Positions 10,043 through 20,546 of a DNA stretch of 64,000 bases are shown here, piece after piece. This DNA is from Paenibacillus anaericanus (GTDB lineage Bacteria > Bacillota > Bacilli > Paenibacillales > Paenibacillaceae): contig NZ_RZNY01000021.1 in NCBI RefSeq assembly GCF_003994475.1, positions 25,113 to 89,112 on the forward strand. The letters are read 5' to 3'. The translations under genes and the position numbers were made by a program. Within the stretch, counting starts at the first letter, position 1, and every line of letters starts with the position of its first letter. The notes under the pieces are model-generated. The model ran no database searches. It was not told the DNA's origin and saw only the letters and a program-made list of their open reading frames with translations.

Positions 10043-11500
10043 ATGCGTAAGTTCTCAGCAGTAATGATGTGTATCTTGCTGTTCGGTTCGCTGCTCGCAG
10101 CATGTGGTGGTAAGGAAAAAGCAGCAGACAACACAAAGAATGAAGGAAACAAAGCAACAAATAATGCTAGTGCCGGAGGAAATACTTCCACGGATGCTGC
10201 CGCACCAGAAGATATTGCCGACAAAAAAATTACACTCAAAATTCACTACCCACTTCCAGACGAAACTACACTTAAGGCAACAGAAGATGATAAAATCGCT
10301 CGTTTCCAAAAGAAATATCCGAATGTAACCATCGTGAAAGACGACTGGAGATATTCCGTTGATGAGATCGGAGTAAAAATGGCTTCCAACGAAGCCCCTA
10401 CTTTCTATAACACTTGGGCTACTGAAGCTAGCCTTCTGATTGAACGCGGTTGGGTAGCAGACATTACGGATCTGTGGAACAATTGGGAATACAAAGATGA
10501 GATCAATCCTGTCATTCAACAGCAATTTATTAGAGATGGTAAAGTTTACGGGGTAACTCAAAATGGTTATATTACTTCCACCGTTGTTAACAAGAAGTTG
10601 TTGGCTGACAAAGGAGTAGAAGCACCATCCCTTGATTGGACTTGGGATGATATGCTGAATACGGCTAAAGCATCTGCGGATGCGAAAAAAGGTATTTCGG
10701 GGATCGCGCCAATGGGTAAAGGTAACGAATCAGGATGGAACTGGACGAACTTCTTGTTCGAAGCTGGCGGTGAAATCCAATCTAACGAAAATGGAAAAGT
10801 TACAGCAGTATTTAACTCTGAGGCTGGCGTGAAGGCGCTGGATTTCTACAAGAAATTAAGATGGGAAGCAGAAGCAATCCCGCAAGACTGGGCATTGGGA
10901 TGGTCGGACGCGGTTGGTTCATTCCAACAAGGACGTACAGCAATGGTTATTGCAGGAGCATTTGATGTAATTAACGCTGCATTGAACGAAGGCGGAATGA
11001 AGCCTGAAGACGTAGTTGCATATCCGATGCCTGCTGCAGAAAAGGGCGGTAAACACTACGGTATCCTTGGCGGTAACTACTTGGTTATCAACCCTAACTC
11101 AACAAAAGATGAGCAAGAAATGGCATTCCGTTACATCACTTTTGATTACTTCAGCGATGATGCATTGAAAGCGGTAGAGGATACAATTGCTGCTCGAAAA
11201 GCCGATAACAAATACTATATTCCTAACCCAATGGAATACTTCAGTTGGGATTCCGAATACGGTAAGAAAGTTGAAGCCATTCAAGCTAAATACGATAATG
11301 TATACAAATATGATCCACAACTTTTCACATTGCTAGAGGGTAAGATTGAAGCACAATATAATACTCAAGATTACTATGCAACAATGTCCAACGTGGTACA
11401 AGAATCGTTCTCCAAAAAAGGAACGGATTCTAAATCTCAATTGGACGTAGCAGCGAAATATGTACAAGAGACTTTCTTTGATAAAGTGGCACAGAAATAA
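10043..11500 (+). CDS. ABC transporter sugar-binding lipoprotein (family 1 SBP)
   Basis: I place the start at 10043 because GGGGAG precedes it and it gives a proper lipoprotein signal, ending LLAAC with lipidated Cys21; the frame also runs open further upstream. The mature protein has a low-complexity Asn/Ala/Thr linker, then a family 1 extracellular solute-binding fold (485 residues in total). It should capture an oligosaccharide at the outer face of the membrane and hand it to the two permeases encoded upstream. A strong terminator follows. Confidence 0.92.
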   Translation: MRKFSAVMMCILLFGSLLAACGGKEKAADNTKNEGNKATNNASAGGNTSTDAAAPEDIADKKITLKIHYPLPDETTLKATEDDKIARFQKKYPNVTIVKDDWRYSVDEIGVKMASNEAPTFYNTWATEASLLIERGWVADITDLWNNWEYKDEINPVIQQQFIRDGKVYGVTQNGYITSTVVNKKLLADKGVEAPSLDWTWDDMLNTAKASADAKKGISGIAPMGKGNESGWNWTNFLFEAGGEIQSNENGKVTAVFNSEAGVKALDFYKKLRWEAEAIPQDWALGWSDAVGSFQQGRTAMVIAGAFDVINAALNEGGMKPEDVVAYPMPAAEKGGKHYGILGGNYLVINPNSTKDEQEMAFRYITFDYFSDDALKAVEDTIAARKADNKYYIPNPMEYFSWDSEYGKKVEAIQAKYDNVYKYDPQLFTLLEGKIEAQYNTQDYYATMSNVVQESFSKKGTDSKSQLDVAAKYVQETFFDKVAQK

Positions 11501-11510
11501 TATAAATTGA

Positions 11511-11579
11511 AAAGCACCCCTTAGAATGCATATTGAGAATCTACTTCTCGATCATGCTCATTCTAGGGGGTGTTTTTTT
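11511..11579 (+). terminator. Rho-independent terminator after the transporter operon
   Basis: GCACCCCTTAGAATG pairs with CATTCTAGGGGGTGT across a loop that itself contains a small hairpin. A run of seven T residues follows. Confidence 0.9.
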
Positions 11580-11697
11580 GCTTGTTAACACTAGGATATA
11601 TGAGTTAGATAATGGAATGTTCTTGAAACAAAAACATTTAGTTATGTATTTATTGAAAATTTGTATCTTTAGTTAGTCTAGTTAATCTTTATTTTCA

Positions 11698-11742
11698 CCA
11701 CTATAAGTAAGGGCTTTCATCAGGTAAATTGAGTTATAGTGG
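11698..11742. promoter_or_regulatory. Inverted repeat in the leader of the GH85 gene
   Basis: The 359-bp gap between the transporter operon and the GH85 gene contains the terminator, then A+T-rich sequence. CCACTATAA (11698-11706) and TTATAGTGG (11734-11742) are perfect 9-bp inverted arms with a 27-base spacer. It could be an operator or an mRNA hairpin. I see no certain -35/-10 pair. Confidence 0.35.
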
Positions 11743-11858
11743 AAGAATTTAGTATGAGGGGAGGATCAAGTTAACGGGTGATCTGAAGACGGACTTACGC
11801 CTGTACAAGTTCATGGTGATTTGCAATTCATTCTATAACTTAAAGGGGAGAATTTAAC

Positions 11859-14800
11859 TTGAATATTCACACTATGAGAAAATCATATCCAAGGCTTACA
11901 GCTATAGTGTTGGTAGTTACATTGGTGGTTTCGGGTTTGCCACTTACTGTGTATGCAGGTGATACATGGCCATTTAAGGAAGAAAGTGCGCATGGGCAGA
12001 ACCAGCCAAATGTACATGGATACACCAGTGGACAAATTATGGAATGGAGTCCAGAAACTGATCCGGATGCTGAAAAGTTAAGAGCCCACGTACCTCTACA
12101 AAATCGAATTGATGCATTTACAGCGACACAAGCAAATCCTAATTTATCTCCAGATGTGAAAATGACTAATGTCTCGGGCGATTATGGAAACGCTTTTATC
12201 GAGAATGCAGCCTATACAAATAAATTTGCACAGTATCATTTCAATTTCTGGCAATATGTTGATTATTATTCTCCTTGGCATGGTACAGCTACGGCTTATA
12301 CACCAGCAGAATATTACGACGACTTGGCTCAAAGTAATTGGCAGCAGAAATGGTTCGAATTCGGTATGTTGAATATCCCGAACCCGACCTATACGGACGC
12401 AGCTCATAAAAATGGTGTATTGTCTTTAGCGGGAATTTTCTTCTCTAACAATGACCGTGGACAACAAACGTATAAACAAATGATCGTTAAGGATGAGAAT
12501 GGTAACTTTCCTGTAGCGGAAAAAATGGCCGAGATGGCCAACTACTTTGGCTACGATGGATATTTCATCAACCAAGAGGAAGTTAGTCCTAACGTTGCGG
12601 TAGGGGATATCCCAGATTACATCGCATTTATGAAAGCGCTACAAAAGTCAGGGTTATATGTACAATGGTACGATTCACTAAGTATCGCGAATGGCGCCAA
12701 TACATTTGCCAGAACCTTTAATGATAATAATATTTCATTCTTGTATGACAAGAATACCGGTGAGAAAGTATCGCAATCCTTTTTCTTTGATTATGGTGTG
12801 GGGAGTACTCAAATTAACAGCGCAAAAACCTACATTAATAATTTGAATAGTACTTATGGAACAAACTATAACATTTATGATATCGGTTTCGCAGGACTTG
12901 AAGGGGGGCGAGACAGATTTAAACAAGCAAATGGAACTGCTATCAACAAATTACTTAGTAATGGAGTACCACAATTAAGCGTTGCTACATTAGGGGCAGA
13001 TTTTGTTCATGCTGGTCTTGATGAGGATATGAATAAATCTTGGCCTATTAGTAACAGATCAGACAATGATTATCAATGGATGACTAACTTGCGTGATCAA
13101 TTGTGGTGGTCTGGACCGAATGTAAACCCTGCAAATGTATCAGTGAGCGCTACAAACACGGTTAGTGACGTATACGCTGATAACAGATACTGGCCAGGGA
13201 TTGCCTCGGTTATTACGGAACGATCAGTAGTGGGAGACTCAAACTTTTATACGAACTTCAACACTGGTCATGGTTTGTCTTACTATGTGAACGGTACTGA
13301 ATCTAGTACTAGCGAATGGTCAAATATGAGTTTACAAGATATACCTGTAACTTGGCAGTGGTGGCAGGAGACAGCAGGTAAACAGCTTACCGTTGATTTT
13401 GATTATGGTTCAAAATATAGTATTGCGGACACTGCCCGTTATAACTATGAGCAAATCGGTGGATTTAATGGTGGTAGCTCACTTGTAGTGAATGGAGAAT
13501 TGGATGCGGAAAACTTCCTGCGTTTGTACAAGACTGATCTACAAGTTAACGGAAATTCTAAATTGTCGATTTCCTATAATAAACCTTCTGTAGATGATCA
13601 ATCCAATATGTCTATCGGATTAGTTTTCGAAGATAATCCGACTGAGGTTGTTAAACTTCCTATCTCAGATAGTGGAAACAAAACGGCAGGCTGGTTAACA
13701 AAAGAAGTGGAATTAGGACAATATGACGGCAAATCCATAGCTGCTTTTGGCTTAGTATTTGACCCGGGACAAGACAAAGTTGCAAACTATCAAATGAATA
13801 TTGGACAGATCAGAGTATATGACGGTTCTGCTGTCAAACCATCTGCTCCAACAGGCTTAGGTATTACAGAAGCCTTTACGGATACAAATGAGATGAACAT
13901 TAAATGGAATATGGATACGGATTATTCCAAAGTGAAGCAATACAATGTATATGTAAATGACATCTTTGTTGGTGGCAAATATGACGAAGTATTTTATATC
14001 AAAAATCTTCCTGCACAATCAGGAGTATTGAAGGTAGTTCCTGTAGGTGCTGACGGTCTTGAGGGTGATGCAGCAACGCTAAACTTTGATCTGACTGCTG
14101 CTGTATCAAATATTAGTGTTAATTCCGAAGAAAACGGAGATTTCACTGTGTCTTGGAGTAATGGTCAAGCTGCATCCGGTGATATCAAAGTACAAGTTCG
14201 CTCTGTGAACAAAATAACAACTCCAGTACCGGTATCAGAGGAAGTTGTGGTCCCTGCGGGTTCAGGAACAGCTACATTCACAGGAATGCCTGCAAACGGT
14301 GATGATTATATCGTGACGATCTCGTCAGGCAATACGAATTCGGTAAGCATGAGCGGCAACTTTATTGACAAGATCGTTGAACCCTATGCTGAAGCATGGT
14401 CATGGGACGGCGACACACTTAATTTGCCTATGCCTAATACGAGAGACTGGCGATATCTATATGTCTATGAAGACGGCAAACCTAGATCATTTGCGACTAC
14501 GTATAGTTCTGGAAACTTCGAGAAAATTTTTCGTGGACGCACAACAAAAGCGAGCTTGAGTTTCAAATCGACTGCTAGCAATGTACATGTTGTAATGGAA
14601 GACTATGCAGGAAATTTATCTGAACAAGTAGATCTAGTGAAGAGTTATAATATTTCATTTGATTCTGATGGAGGGACGCCAGTACCAGCAGTAATCAAGG
14701 CAATTGCTGGAGCAAAAATTGAAGAGCCAACCGGTGTGGTTAAGGATGGATACGAGCTTGAGGGCTGGTATAACAATAATGTAAAGTGGAATTTCGCTGA

Positions 14801-16835
14801 AGATACAGTAACAGGTGGAATGACACTTAAAGCGCAGTGGGTTGAGAAGGCAACTGATGCCCCAACAGTCAGTATATTAGAAGATGGGACTTTTCGAGCA
14901 GGAACGACTGCCAATCTTACAACTGTAGTTACAGGTACAGGAGAATTAACTTATGCTTGGTACTTGGATGATGGTAGCGGTTATGGTGATTCGCTTGGAA
15001 CTGAGTCCAGCTATACAATACCTGTAGTTGATGAAAACATGAATGGTTATAAATACAAAGTGGTCGTCACTAATGAAACAGGATTAACAGGTGAGTCGGA
15101 GATTTCATTGAACATACTCCCTGCGGATACAGAGTGGGTGGCACCTGATTTCGTGACTGATCTCGAAGCTAGTAAAATCGTTAATGAAGGTGAAGAGGCA
15201 AATCTGTTTATTGTTACTAGTGGAGATGTAGAATCTATCACTTGGGAAGTGAAATCCCAGGATGAGGAAACGTGGAATGCACAAACAGTGACTTCAGCAG
15301 TATATACATTTACGGCTACATCTGAAGATAACGGTAAAGGGTTCCGTGTGGTACTGCAAGGAAAAGAGGGAGTCGAACCTGCTACAAGAACGAGTACGGA
15401 AATGACTCTTACGGTAACCCCAAAAGCTGATTTATCGGAATGGAATCGTTTATCTGGGCTTCTAACCGGTATCGATGCTTTGGTGAATAATGACCAGTAT
15501 ACCGCAAAATCTATCGCAGACTTGAAAGCCCACAATGCGTATACAGAGGCTAAATCATTAACACCAGACTCTTCGATCGAACTGATTAAACAAGCTTATG
15601 TTAACTTGGTTAATGCCAAACAGGAGATTCTAGTTGTATTCGTTCCTGTAACACCTCCTGACTCTGGTTCAGACACAGACACAGGTTCTGGCTCTGGCTC
15701 TGCTTCGGTTGAGACACCTGCACCAACACCAGTTCCGGTTCCATCTAACCCGAATAAAGTGGTGGTATCGGCTGGAGAGTTAAGAAAATTGTCAGATAAC
15801 GGAGTCGTAGTTATTTCTATTGGTTCTGAAGTTATAGAAGTGGAACTTCCAGCTGATACTGGAAACCTACTGGGAGAGAATCAACTAACGATTCAATTCG
15901 AGGGGGCAACTCTAGGGATTGCACCTGAATTGTTACAGCAATTGAGAGATACATTAACTACGGAGCAACTTGCTGGGGGTAAGATTCAGGTCAAAGTGAC
16001 TCCTAAAAAATCGATAGAAGAAGATGTTATAAATGGCGGACCGCATACTTCACTTCAAGGTAACGCTGTTGAGCTTGATATCAGCATTGTAGCGACAGAT
16101 GGTACAGTACACCGTATTTCAAACTTAGTGAAGCCTGTAAAATTGAGTTTGCCAATTGATGCTACCATGAATGCTGATTTACTAGGCATTTATAAAATTG
16201 CAGACAATGGTTCATTAATTTATCTTGGTGGTAGTCGTGTTGCTAATTCAATGGAAGTAGAGGTTGATACCTTAGGTACTTATGTTCTACTTGAATACAC
16301 AATGAATTTTGAAGATGTTCCTGAGAGCCATTGGGCAGCGAATAGCATTCGGATATTGGCTGCGAAGCATTTGATTCAAGGTGCTTCAGAGGGACAATAT
16401 CAACCAAACCGTACTATAACGAGAGCAGAATTTATCAAGATTGTAGCAAATGCACTGAACTTGAAAGACAAAGCAACACTAGCGTTTAGCGATGTAGCTG
16501 TGGGTGCTTGGTACGAAGAGGATTTAGCCAAAATGGTCAAATACGGGCTTGTAAGCGGACGGACATCTGATCATTTTGAACCCAATGCTAACATTAGTCG
16601 ACAAGAGATCGTTATGATTCTAATGCGTGCTTATGCAATGGAACATGGTAATGAACCTCATAATAGTTCAACTGAGTTTAGCGATGAGGCGCAAATAGCT
16701 TCATGGGCAAAAGATAGCGTTCAAAGAGCAGTAGCTCTAGGGTTGGTAAAAGGACGTATTGGAAATCAATTTGCTCCAAATGATTTGGCAACAAGAGCGG
16801 AAGCGGCTCAATTTATCCTGAACTATTTAAAGTAA
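11859..16835 (+). CDS. SLH-anchored GH85 endo-beta-N-acetylglucosaminidase
   Basis: The 1658-residue secreted enzyme should cleave the chitobiose core of N-glycans. A TTG start is chosen because AAAGGGGAG lies eight bases upstream. The signal peptide ends near VYA (about 31). The GH85 barrel occupies about 60-500, and YDGYFINQEE carries the Asn238/Glu240 pair expected of this family. After it come a galactose-binding-like domain (about 540-660), fibronectin-III-like segments, an InlB/Listeria-type repeat (about 929-995, ending LKAQW), Ig-like domains, a Pro/Ser/Thr linker (about 1265-1295), a beta-rich domain and three SLH domains (about 1487-1658). The SLH domains bind secondary wall polymer and hold the enzyme on the cell surface. 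It is probably monocistronic, with its own terminator. Confidence 0.93.
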   Translation: MNIHTMRKSYPRLTAIVLVVTLVVSGLPLTVYAGDTWPFKEESAHGQNQPNVHGYTSGQIMEWSPETDPDAEKLRAHVPLQNRIDAFTATQANPNLSPDVKMTNVSGDYGNAFIENAAYTNKFAQYHFNFWQYVDYYSPWHGTATAYTPAEYYDDLAQSNWQQKWFEFGMLNIPNPTYTDAAHKNGVLSLAGIFFSNNDRGQQTYKQMIVKDENGNFPVAEKMAEMANYFGYDGYFINQEEVSPNVAVGDIPDYIAFMKALQKSGLYVQWYDSLSIANGANTFARTFNDNNISFLYDKNTGEKVSQSFFFDYGVGSTQINSAKTYINNLNSTYGTNYNIYDIGFAGLEGGRDRFKQANGTAINKLLSNGVPQLSVATLGADFVHAGLDEDMNKSWPISNRSDNDYQWMTNLRDQLWWSGPNVNPANVSVSATNTVSDVYADNRYWPGIASVITERSVVGDSNFYTNFNTGHGLSYYVNGTESSTSEWSNMSLQDIPVTWQWWQETAGKQLTVDFDYGSKYSIADTARYNYEQIGGFNGGSSLVVNGELDAENFLRLYKTDLQVNGNSKLSISYNKPSVDDQSNMSIGLVFEDNPTEVVKLPISDSGNKTAGWLTKEVELGQYDGKSIAAFGLVFDPGQDKVANYQMNIGQIRVYDGSAVKPSAPTGLGITEAFTDTNEMNIKWNMDTDYSKVKQYNVYVNDIFVGGKYDEVFYIKNLPAQSGVLKVVPVGADGLEGDAATLNFDLTAAVSNISVNSEENGDFTVSWSNGQAASGDIKVQVRSVNKITTPVPVSEEVVVPAGSGTATFTGMPANGDDYIVTISSGNTNSVSMSGNFIDKIVEPYAEAWSWDGDTLNLPMPNTRDWRYLYVYEDGKPRSFATTYSSGNFEKIFRGRTTKASLSFKSTASNVHVVMEDYAGNLSEQVDLVKSYNISFDSDGGTPVPAVIKAIAGAKIEEPTGVVKDGYELEGWYNNNVKWNFAEDTVTGGMTLKAQWVEKATDAPTVSILEDGTFRAGTTANLTTVVTGTGELTYAWYLDDGSGYGDSLGTESSYTIPVVDENMNGYKYKVVVTNETGLTGESEISLNILPADTEWVAPDFVTDLEASKIVNEGEEANLFIVTSGDVESITWEVKSQDEETWNAQTVTSAVYTFTATSEDNGKGFRVVLQGKEGVEPATRTSTEMTLTVTPKADLSEWNRLSGLLTGIDALVNNDQYTAKSIADLKAHNAYTEAKSLTPDSSIELIKQAYVNLVNAKQEILVVFVPVTPPDSGSDTDTGSGSGSASVETPAPTPVPVPSNPNKVVVSAGELRKLSDNGVVVISIGSEVIEVELPADTGNLLGENQLTIQFEGATLGIAPELLQQLRDTLTTEQLAGGKIQVKVTPKKSIEEDVINGGPHTSLQGNAVELDISIVATDGTVHRISNLVKPVKLSLPIDATMNADLLGIYKIADNGSLIYLGGSRVANSMEVEVDTLGTYVLLEYTMNFEDVPESHWAANSIRILAAKHLIQGASEGQYQPNRTITRAEFIKIVANALNLKDKATLAFSDVAVGAWYEEDLAKMVKYGLVSGRTSDHFEPNANISRQEIVMILMRAYAMEHGNEPHNSSTEFSDEAQIASWAKDSVQRAVALGLVKGRIGNQFAPNDLATRAEAAQFILNYLK

Positions 16836-16854
16836 TAATAAAGCCGTAGTGAGG

Positions 16855-16892
16855 AAGACTGCCGATCCTGTTAAGGAATCGGCAGTCTTTTT
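16855..16892 (+). terminator. Rho-independent terminator after the GH85 gene
   Basis: AAGACTGCCGAT and ATCGGCAGTCTT form a perfect 12-bp stem with a short loop and a T tail. Confidence 0.92.
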
Positions 16893-16996
16893 GTTGTGGG
16901 ATGTATGTCATACCTATGCTAGTAGGCATGTAGTATATTTATGGAAATCTAGATCAGTTGATGAAGAGAACTAAAGGGAAGGAGAAGAGTAAACAA

Positions 16997-17860
16997 ATGA
17001 TAAAAGAATGTAATCTAGAAGAAATTAAATCTTGTGCCGATTTAGCCTTTAAGCTTAACAGCAAACCAGAAAGTAGCTCAGCTTATTGCAGTAAAAAATA
17101 TGATTCTATCTGCAAAGATTTCGAACATATGATAAGTGATGAAGAACATGCCGTTGTAGGTTATTATGAAGCAGATAAGTTAGTTGGTGTTATGGGCTTT
17201 TTTGTAGATGTAGACAAACATACGGCAGATTGTGTTGGACCGTTTATTGATGATGCTAGTTTTCTTGATATAGCAAAAGATATACTGGATTTTGCAAAAA
17301 CACTCCTAAATGAATCCACCCGCTTTAATTTTTATTTTGATCAAAGGAACACAGATTGTTTAAAACTAATGAAATTATTGAATGCAAATTACAATGGTAA
17401 TGAGTGCTCTCTTAAGTTAGAACGTATAAATTACATACCTAAAAGTATCGAAGTGAATATTGAATTAATCTCTGCTGAGAATAGCGATGAATTAATAAAA
17501 CTGCACGATAACATATTCCCTGGCACATATGTCTCGGGTACGGATATTATTAAGTCCCTAGGGAGAAATAGGCAAGCATACTGCATCTTTGAACAGGGTG
17601 TTATGGTTGGGTATGGTGTGCTAAGACTCGATGAGGGGAGCTCCAACCTCTGCGTAGAGATTCTTGCTGTGGATGAACAATTCCGTGGTAAAGGTTACGG
17701 TAAAGCGCTGTTAAGCAATTCATTAAAGCAAGCATTTAGTGATGAGTCTATTAAATCTGTGTATTTAATTGTGGATGATCCAAACTCAGTTGCTAAAAAT
17801 TTGTACTTCTCTTATGGGTTTGAGCTTGAGGTTGAGAACCTATCCTATAGCGTAAAATAA
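16997..17860 (+). CDS. GNAT family N-acetyltransferase
   Basis: The start at 16997 is preferred over the upstream in-frame TTG because GGAGAAG lies at the right distance. The product has 287 residues. The C-terminal half contains an acetyl-CoA binding motif (EQFRGKGYGKALL, about residue 230) typical of GNAT enzymes, and the N-terminal half looks like a degenerate second GNAT fold. The substrate is unknown. It stands alone between two terminators. Confidence 0.85.
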   Translation: MIKECNLEEIKSCADLAFKLNSKPESSSAYCSKKYDSICKDFEHMISDEEHAVVGYYEADKLVGVMGFFVDVDKHTADCVGPFIDDASFLDIAKDILDFAKTLLNESTRFNFYFDQRNTDCLKLMKLLNANYNGNECSLKLERINYIPKSIEVNIELISAENSDELIKLHDNIFPGTYVSGTDIIKSLGRNRQAYCIFEQGVMVGYGVLRLDEGSSNLCVEILAVDEQFRGKGYGKALLSNSLKQAFSDESIKSVYLIVDDPNSVAKNLYFSYGFELEVENLSYSVK

Positions 17861-17899
17861 TTGGGATCCGAATATGTAGTGATATCAATGGATACGAAA

Positions 17900-17939
17900 A
17901 ACAAGCCTTACAAGTGGTCGCCCGCTTGTAAGGCTTGTT
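17900..17939. terminator. Bidirectional terminator between the GNAT gene and hemL
   Basis: AACAAGCCTTACAAG (17900-17914) and CTTGTAAGGCTTGTT (17925-17939) form a perfect 15-bp stem between two convergent genes. Confidence 0.92.
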
Positions 17940-17973
17940 CGTTATAGCGTATATCATATTATTCTGAAATGTC

Positions 17974-19287
17974 TTATTTAGATGCCATTTCTTTAAACGA
18001 TGCCTCAACAGCTTCCAACGTGAAGTCAATATCTTCATCCGTATGGGCTGTAGTTAAGAACCAGGCTTCATATTTTGAAGGTGCCAGGTTGACACCTCGG
18101 TTCAGCATGTTGCGGAAGAATGCGCCAAACACTTCACCGTCTGTGTCTTGTGCCTCGTCATAATCGGTGACAGGATGATCACAGAAATGAGTGGAGAAAG
18201 AGCCGCGGATGCGATTGATCGTAAGTGGGATTCCATGGCGCTTGGCTGAATCAGCGATACCATCAGTCAATCGTATAGTAAGGCGTTCCATCTCTTCATA
18301 TACGCCTTCGCCCTGCAGTACTTCTAAGCAAGCGATACCAGCGGAGATGGAAGCCGGATTACCTGCCATCGTACCCGCTTGATAAGTTGGGCCGAGTGGA
18401 GCAACCTGCTCCATAACTTCTTTGCTACCACCATAAGCGCCAATCGGCAGGCCGCCACCAATGATTTTGCCAAGTGCAGTAAGATCAGGCTTGATAGCCT
18501 CATGGTTAGCAAGACCTTCATAGGTTTGTGCTGAACCATAATGGAAACGGAAAGCGGTGATGACCTCATCATAAATGACGAGTGCTCCGTATTGGCGAGC
18601 CAGACGGCAGAGATCCTCGAGGAATCCTGCTTTGGGCATAACCATACCAAAGTTACCTACGATCGGTTCAACCATGACGGCTGCCACGTCGTCTCCCCAT
18701 TTCTCAAGAGCTGCATGTAGTGCTTCAGCATTGTTAAATGGTACGGTGATAACCTCCTGCGCTAGACTGGCAGGAATTCCAGCGCTATCTGGAATCCCAA
18801 GCGTGGAGGGACCTGAACCTGCAGCGACTAGAACCAGGTCCGAATGACCATGATAACAACCCGCAAATTTGATGATTTTATTACGTTTCGTATAAGCACG
18901 TGCCACACGAATCGTCGTCATAACAGCTTCGGTTCCTGAATTGACGAAACGCACCTTGTCCATGGAAGGAATAGCTTCCTTCAGCATCTTGGCAAGCTTG
19001 ATTTCAAGCTCCGTAGGTGTTCCGTATAGAGTACCGTTTGCAGCGGCTTCAGTTATAGCTTGTGTAATATGCGGATGTGCATGTCCAGTAATGATTGGCC
19101 CATAGGCAGCTAAGTAGTCGACATATTTATTGCCATCAACATCCCAGAAATGTGCGCCTTGACCTTTACTCATAAAAACAGGTGCCCCGCCACCGACCGC
19201 TTTAAATGAGCGAGAGGGACTATTGACACCACCGACAATATGTTTGAGTGCTTCTTCATATAAATATTCAGATTTGGTACGGTTCAT
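17974..19287 (-). CDS. hemL: Glutamate-1-semialdehyde 2,1-aminomutase
   Basis: This 437-residue PLP enzyme of the class III aminotransferase fold converts glutamate-1-semialdehyde to 5-aminolevulinate in haem synthesis. Visible motifs are GGVNSPSR near the N-terminus, [35 protein letters not shown] and the PLP lysine (Lys274) in [12 protein letters not shown]. The length matches the family. No other hem genes are adjacent, so this is an isolated copy like the second GSA aminomutase (GsaB) of Bacillus. That is inference. Confidence 0.95.
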   Translation of the reverse strand: MNRTKSEYLYEEALKHIVGGVNSPSRSFKAVGGGAPVFMSKGQGAHFWDVDGNKYVDYLAAYGPIITGHAHPHITQAITEAAANGTLYGTPTELEIKLAKMLKEAIPSMDKVRFVNSGTEAVMTTIRVARAYTKRNKIIKFAGCYHGHSDLVLVAAGSGPSTLGIPDSAGIPASLAQEVITVPFNNAEALHAALEKWGDDVAAVMVEPIVGNFGMVMPKAGFLEDLCRLARQYGALVIYDEVITAFRFHYGSAQTYEGLANHEAIKPDLTALGKIIGGGLPIGAYGGSKEVMEQVAPLGPTYQAGTMAGNPASISAGIACLEVLQGEGVYEEMERLTIRLTDGIADSAKRHGIPLTINRIRGSFSTHFCDHPVTDYDEAQDTDGEVFGAFFRNMLNRGVNLAPSKYEAWFLTTAHTDEDIDFTLEAVEASFKEMASK

Positions 19288-19358
19288 GAATTAAAACTTC
19301 CTTTCGATAGTAGGTTCAAAAGAGATGAGGGTGAGGGACAAAACAAGCTCCCCAGAGC

Positions 19359-20414
19359 TTAAGGCTCTGAGGAGGAAGGAGTGTCAGTACTCGTCTTTTC
19401 TGAACTATTCCCAGTGTCGGTATTGGTTGTATTTGTGCTGCTATCTTCTGGAACTTCTGTTGTCTTATTAAGTACTTCCTGTACGTAAGCCTTCAATTCC
19501 TCTTCACTACGAACGCCAAGCACATCGGATCCTCCGATATTCTGCTCAATTAGCAGTGACATGGGTGGGATTTGCTCACTGGCGATAATTTGGCTGTCAT
19601 AGCCCACCGTGGCAAGCTTCCACATGTCATTGACGGAAAGATTGGTGTCGATGTAAGGATTAACTTTTTCAAGTATAGAAGGCAAACTCATGATAGCTGT
19701 AGTAGACTTCATTTTTGAAGCAAAAGCTTTAAGGAAATTACGTTGTCGTTCTGTTCGTGTAAAGTCGGACATGGCATCATGGCGGAACCTTACATATTGA
19801 AGAGCCGTAGTTCCGTCCAAATGCTGTTGTCCCTCTTTCAAATCGATATCATATTCATGGTTATCTGCTTTACTACTATACTTCATGTCTTTCTCAACGT
19901 AGAAATCAACACCACCTACAGCATCAACCAAAGCGATGAAACCTTGGAAATCAGTGTACACGTAATACTGGATGGGGATTCCGAGTAAGTCGGATACAGC
20001 TTGCATCGCTGTATTTGGACCGTGTGTTATCGCTGTATTAATGCGATCTTTACCGTACTCTGGTATCTTAGTATAAGTATCACGCATAATGGAGAAGAGA
20101 TATCCTTTTTTGGATACTGGATCAATAGAAGCAACTAGCATTGTATCCGAACGAGGGACCTCACCTTTCTTCAAACCACGGGCATCAACGCCCATTAGCA
20201 GGATGTTAACCCGCTCTGTACCTTCCCATTTAGGGGGCTCTGGTATTTGGGCTTCAGGAGGCTGGACATTATAAAAGGGAGAATTTTCACCTTCCTTTTG
20301 GAAATTATCCACCTGGTTGTAAACGGCGATAAAATAATAAGCCGCGAGCCCGGCTATAGCGATCAAGACTCCAACAACAGACCAGATGATCGCTCGCTTT
20401 GTGCGTTTCGTCAT
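19359..20414 (-). CDS. LytR-CpsA-Psr (LCP) family cell-wall ligase
   Basis: The start at 20414 (MTKRTKR) has GAAAGGA upstream and is preferred over the in-frame TTG at 20435. The 351-residue product has one N-terminal transmembrane helix and an extracellular LCP domain. Visible motifs are NILLMGVDAR, RSDTMLVASID, RDTYTKIP, INTAITHG, the Arg-rich YVRFRHD and TRTERQRNFLKA. LCP enzymes transfer teichoic acid or other polymers from lipid carriers to peptidoglycan. The C-terminal tail is rich in Ser, Thr and Asn. Confidence 0.92.
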   Translation of the reverse strand: MTKRTKRAIIWSVVGVLIAIAGLAAYYFIAVYNQVDNFQKEGENSPFYNVQPPEAQIPEPPKWEGTERVNILLMGVDARGLKKGEVPRSDTMLVASIDPVSKKGYLFSIMRDTYTKIPEYGKDRINTAITHGPNTAMQAVSDLLGIPIQYYVYTDFQGFIALVDAVGGVDFYVEKDMKYSSKADNHEYDIDLKEGQQHLDGTTALQYVRFRHDAMSDFTRTERQRNFLKAFASKMKSTTAIMSLPSILEKVNPYIDTNLSVNDMWKLATVGYDSQIIASEQIPPMSLLIEQNIGGSDVLGVRSEEELKAYVQEVLNKTTEVPEDSSTNTTNTDTGNSSEKTSTDTPSSSEP

Positions 20415-20546
20415 TATGTTCGTTCCTTTCACCAAAAAACGATAAGTTTTGTTTTAGTATGTAGTGCATTATATCATTACATTATAATTTCTTTTGTAAA
20501 TACAATCAATTTTCTATTTTACACAAACCAAGAGGAGGAATATGAC

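Noticed and set aside
10055..10561. 168-codon minus-strand open frame across the binding-protein gene
   Set aside because: It is antisense to a well-supported lipoprotein gene, lacks a ribosome site, and is rich in Cys, Phe and Ile as expected of a shadow frame.
15047..15535. 162-codon minus-strand open frame in the GH85 gene
   Set aside because: It is antisense to clearly domain-structured coding sequence and has no start context.
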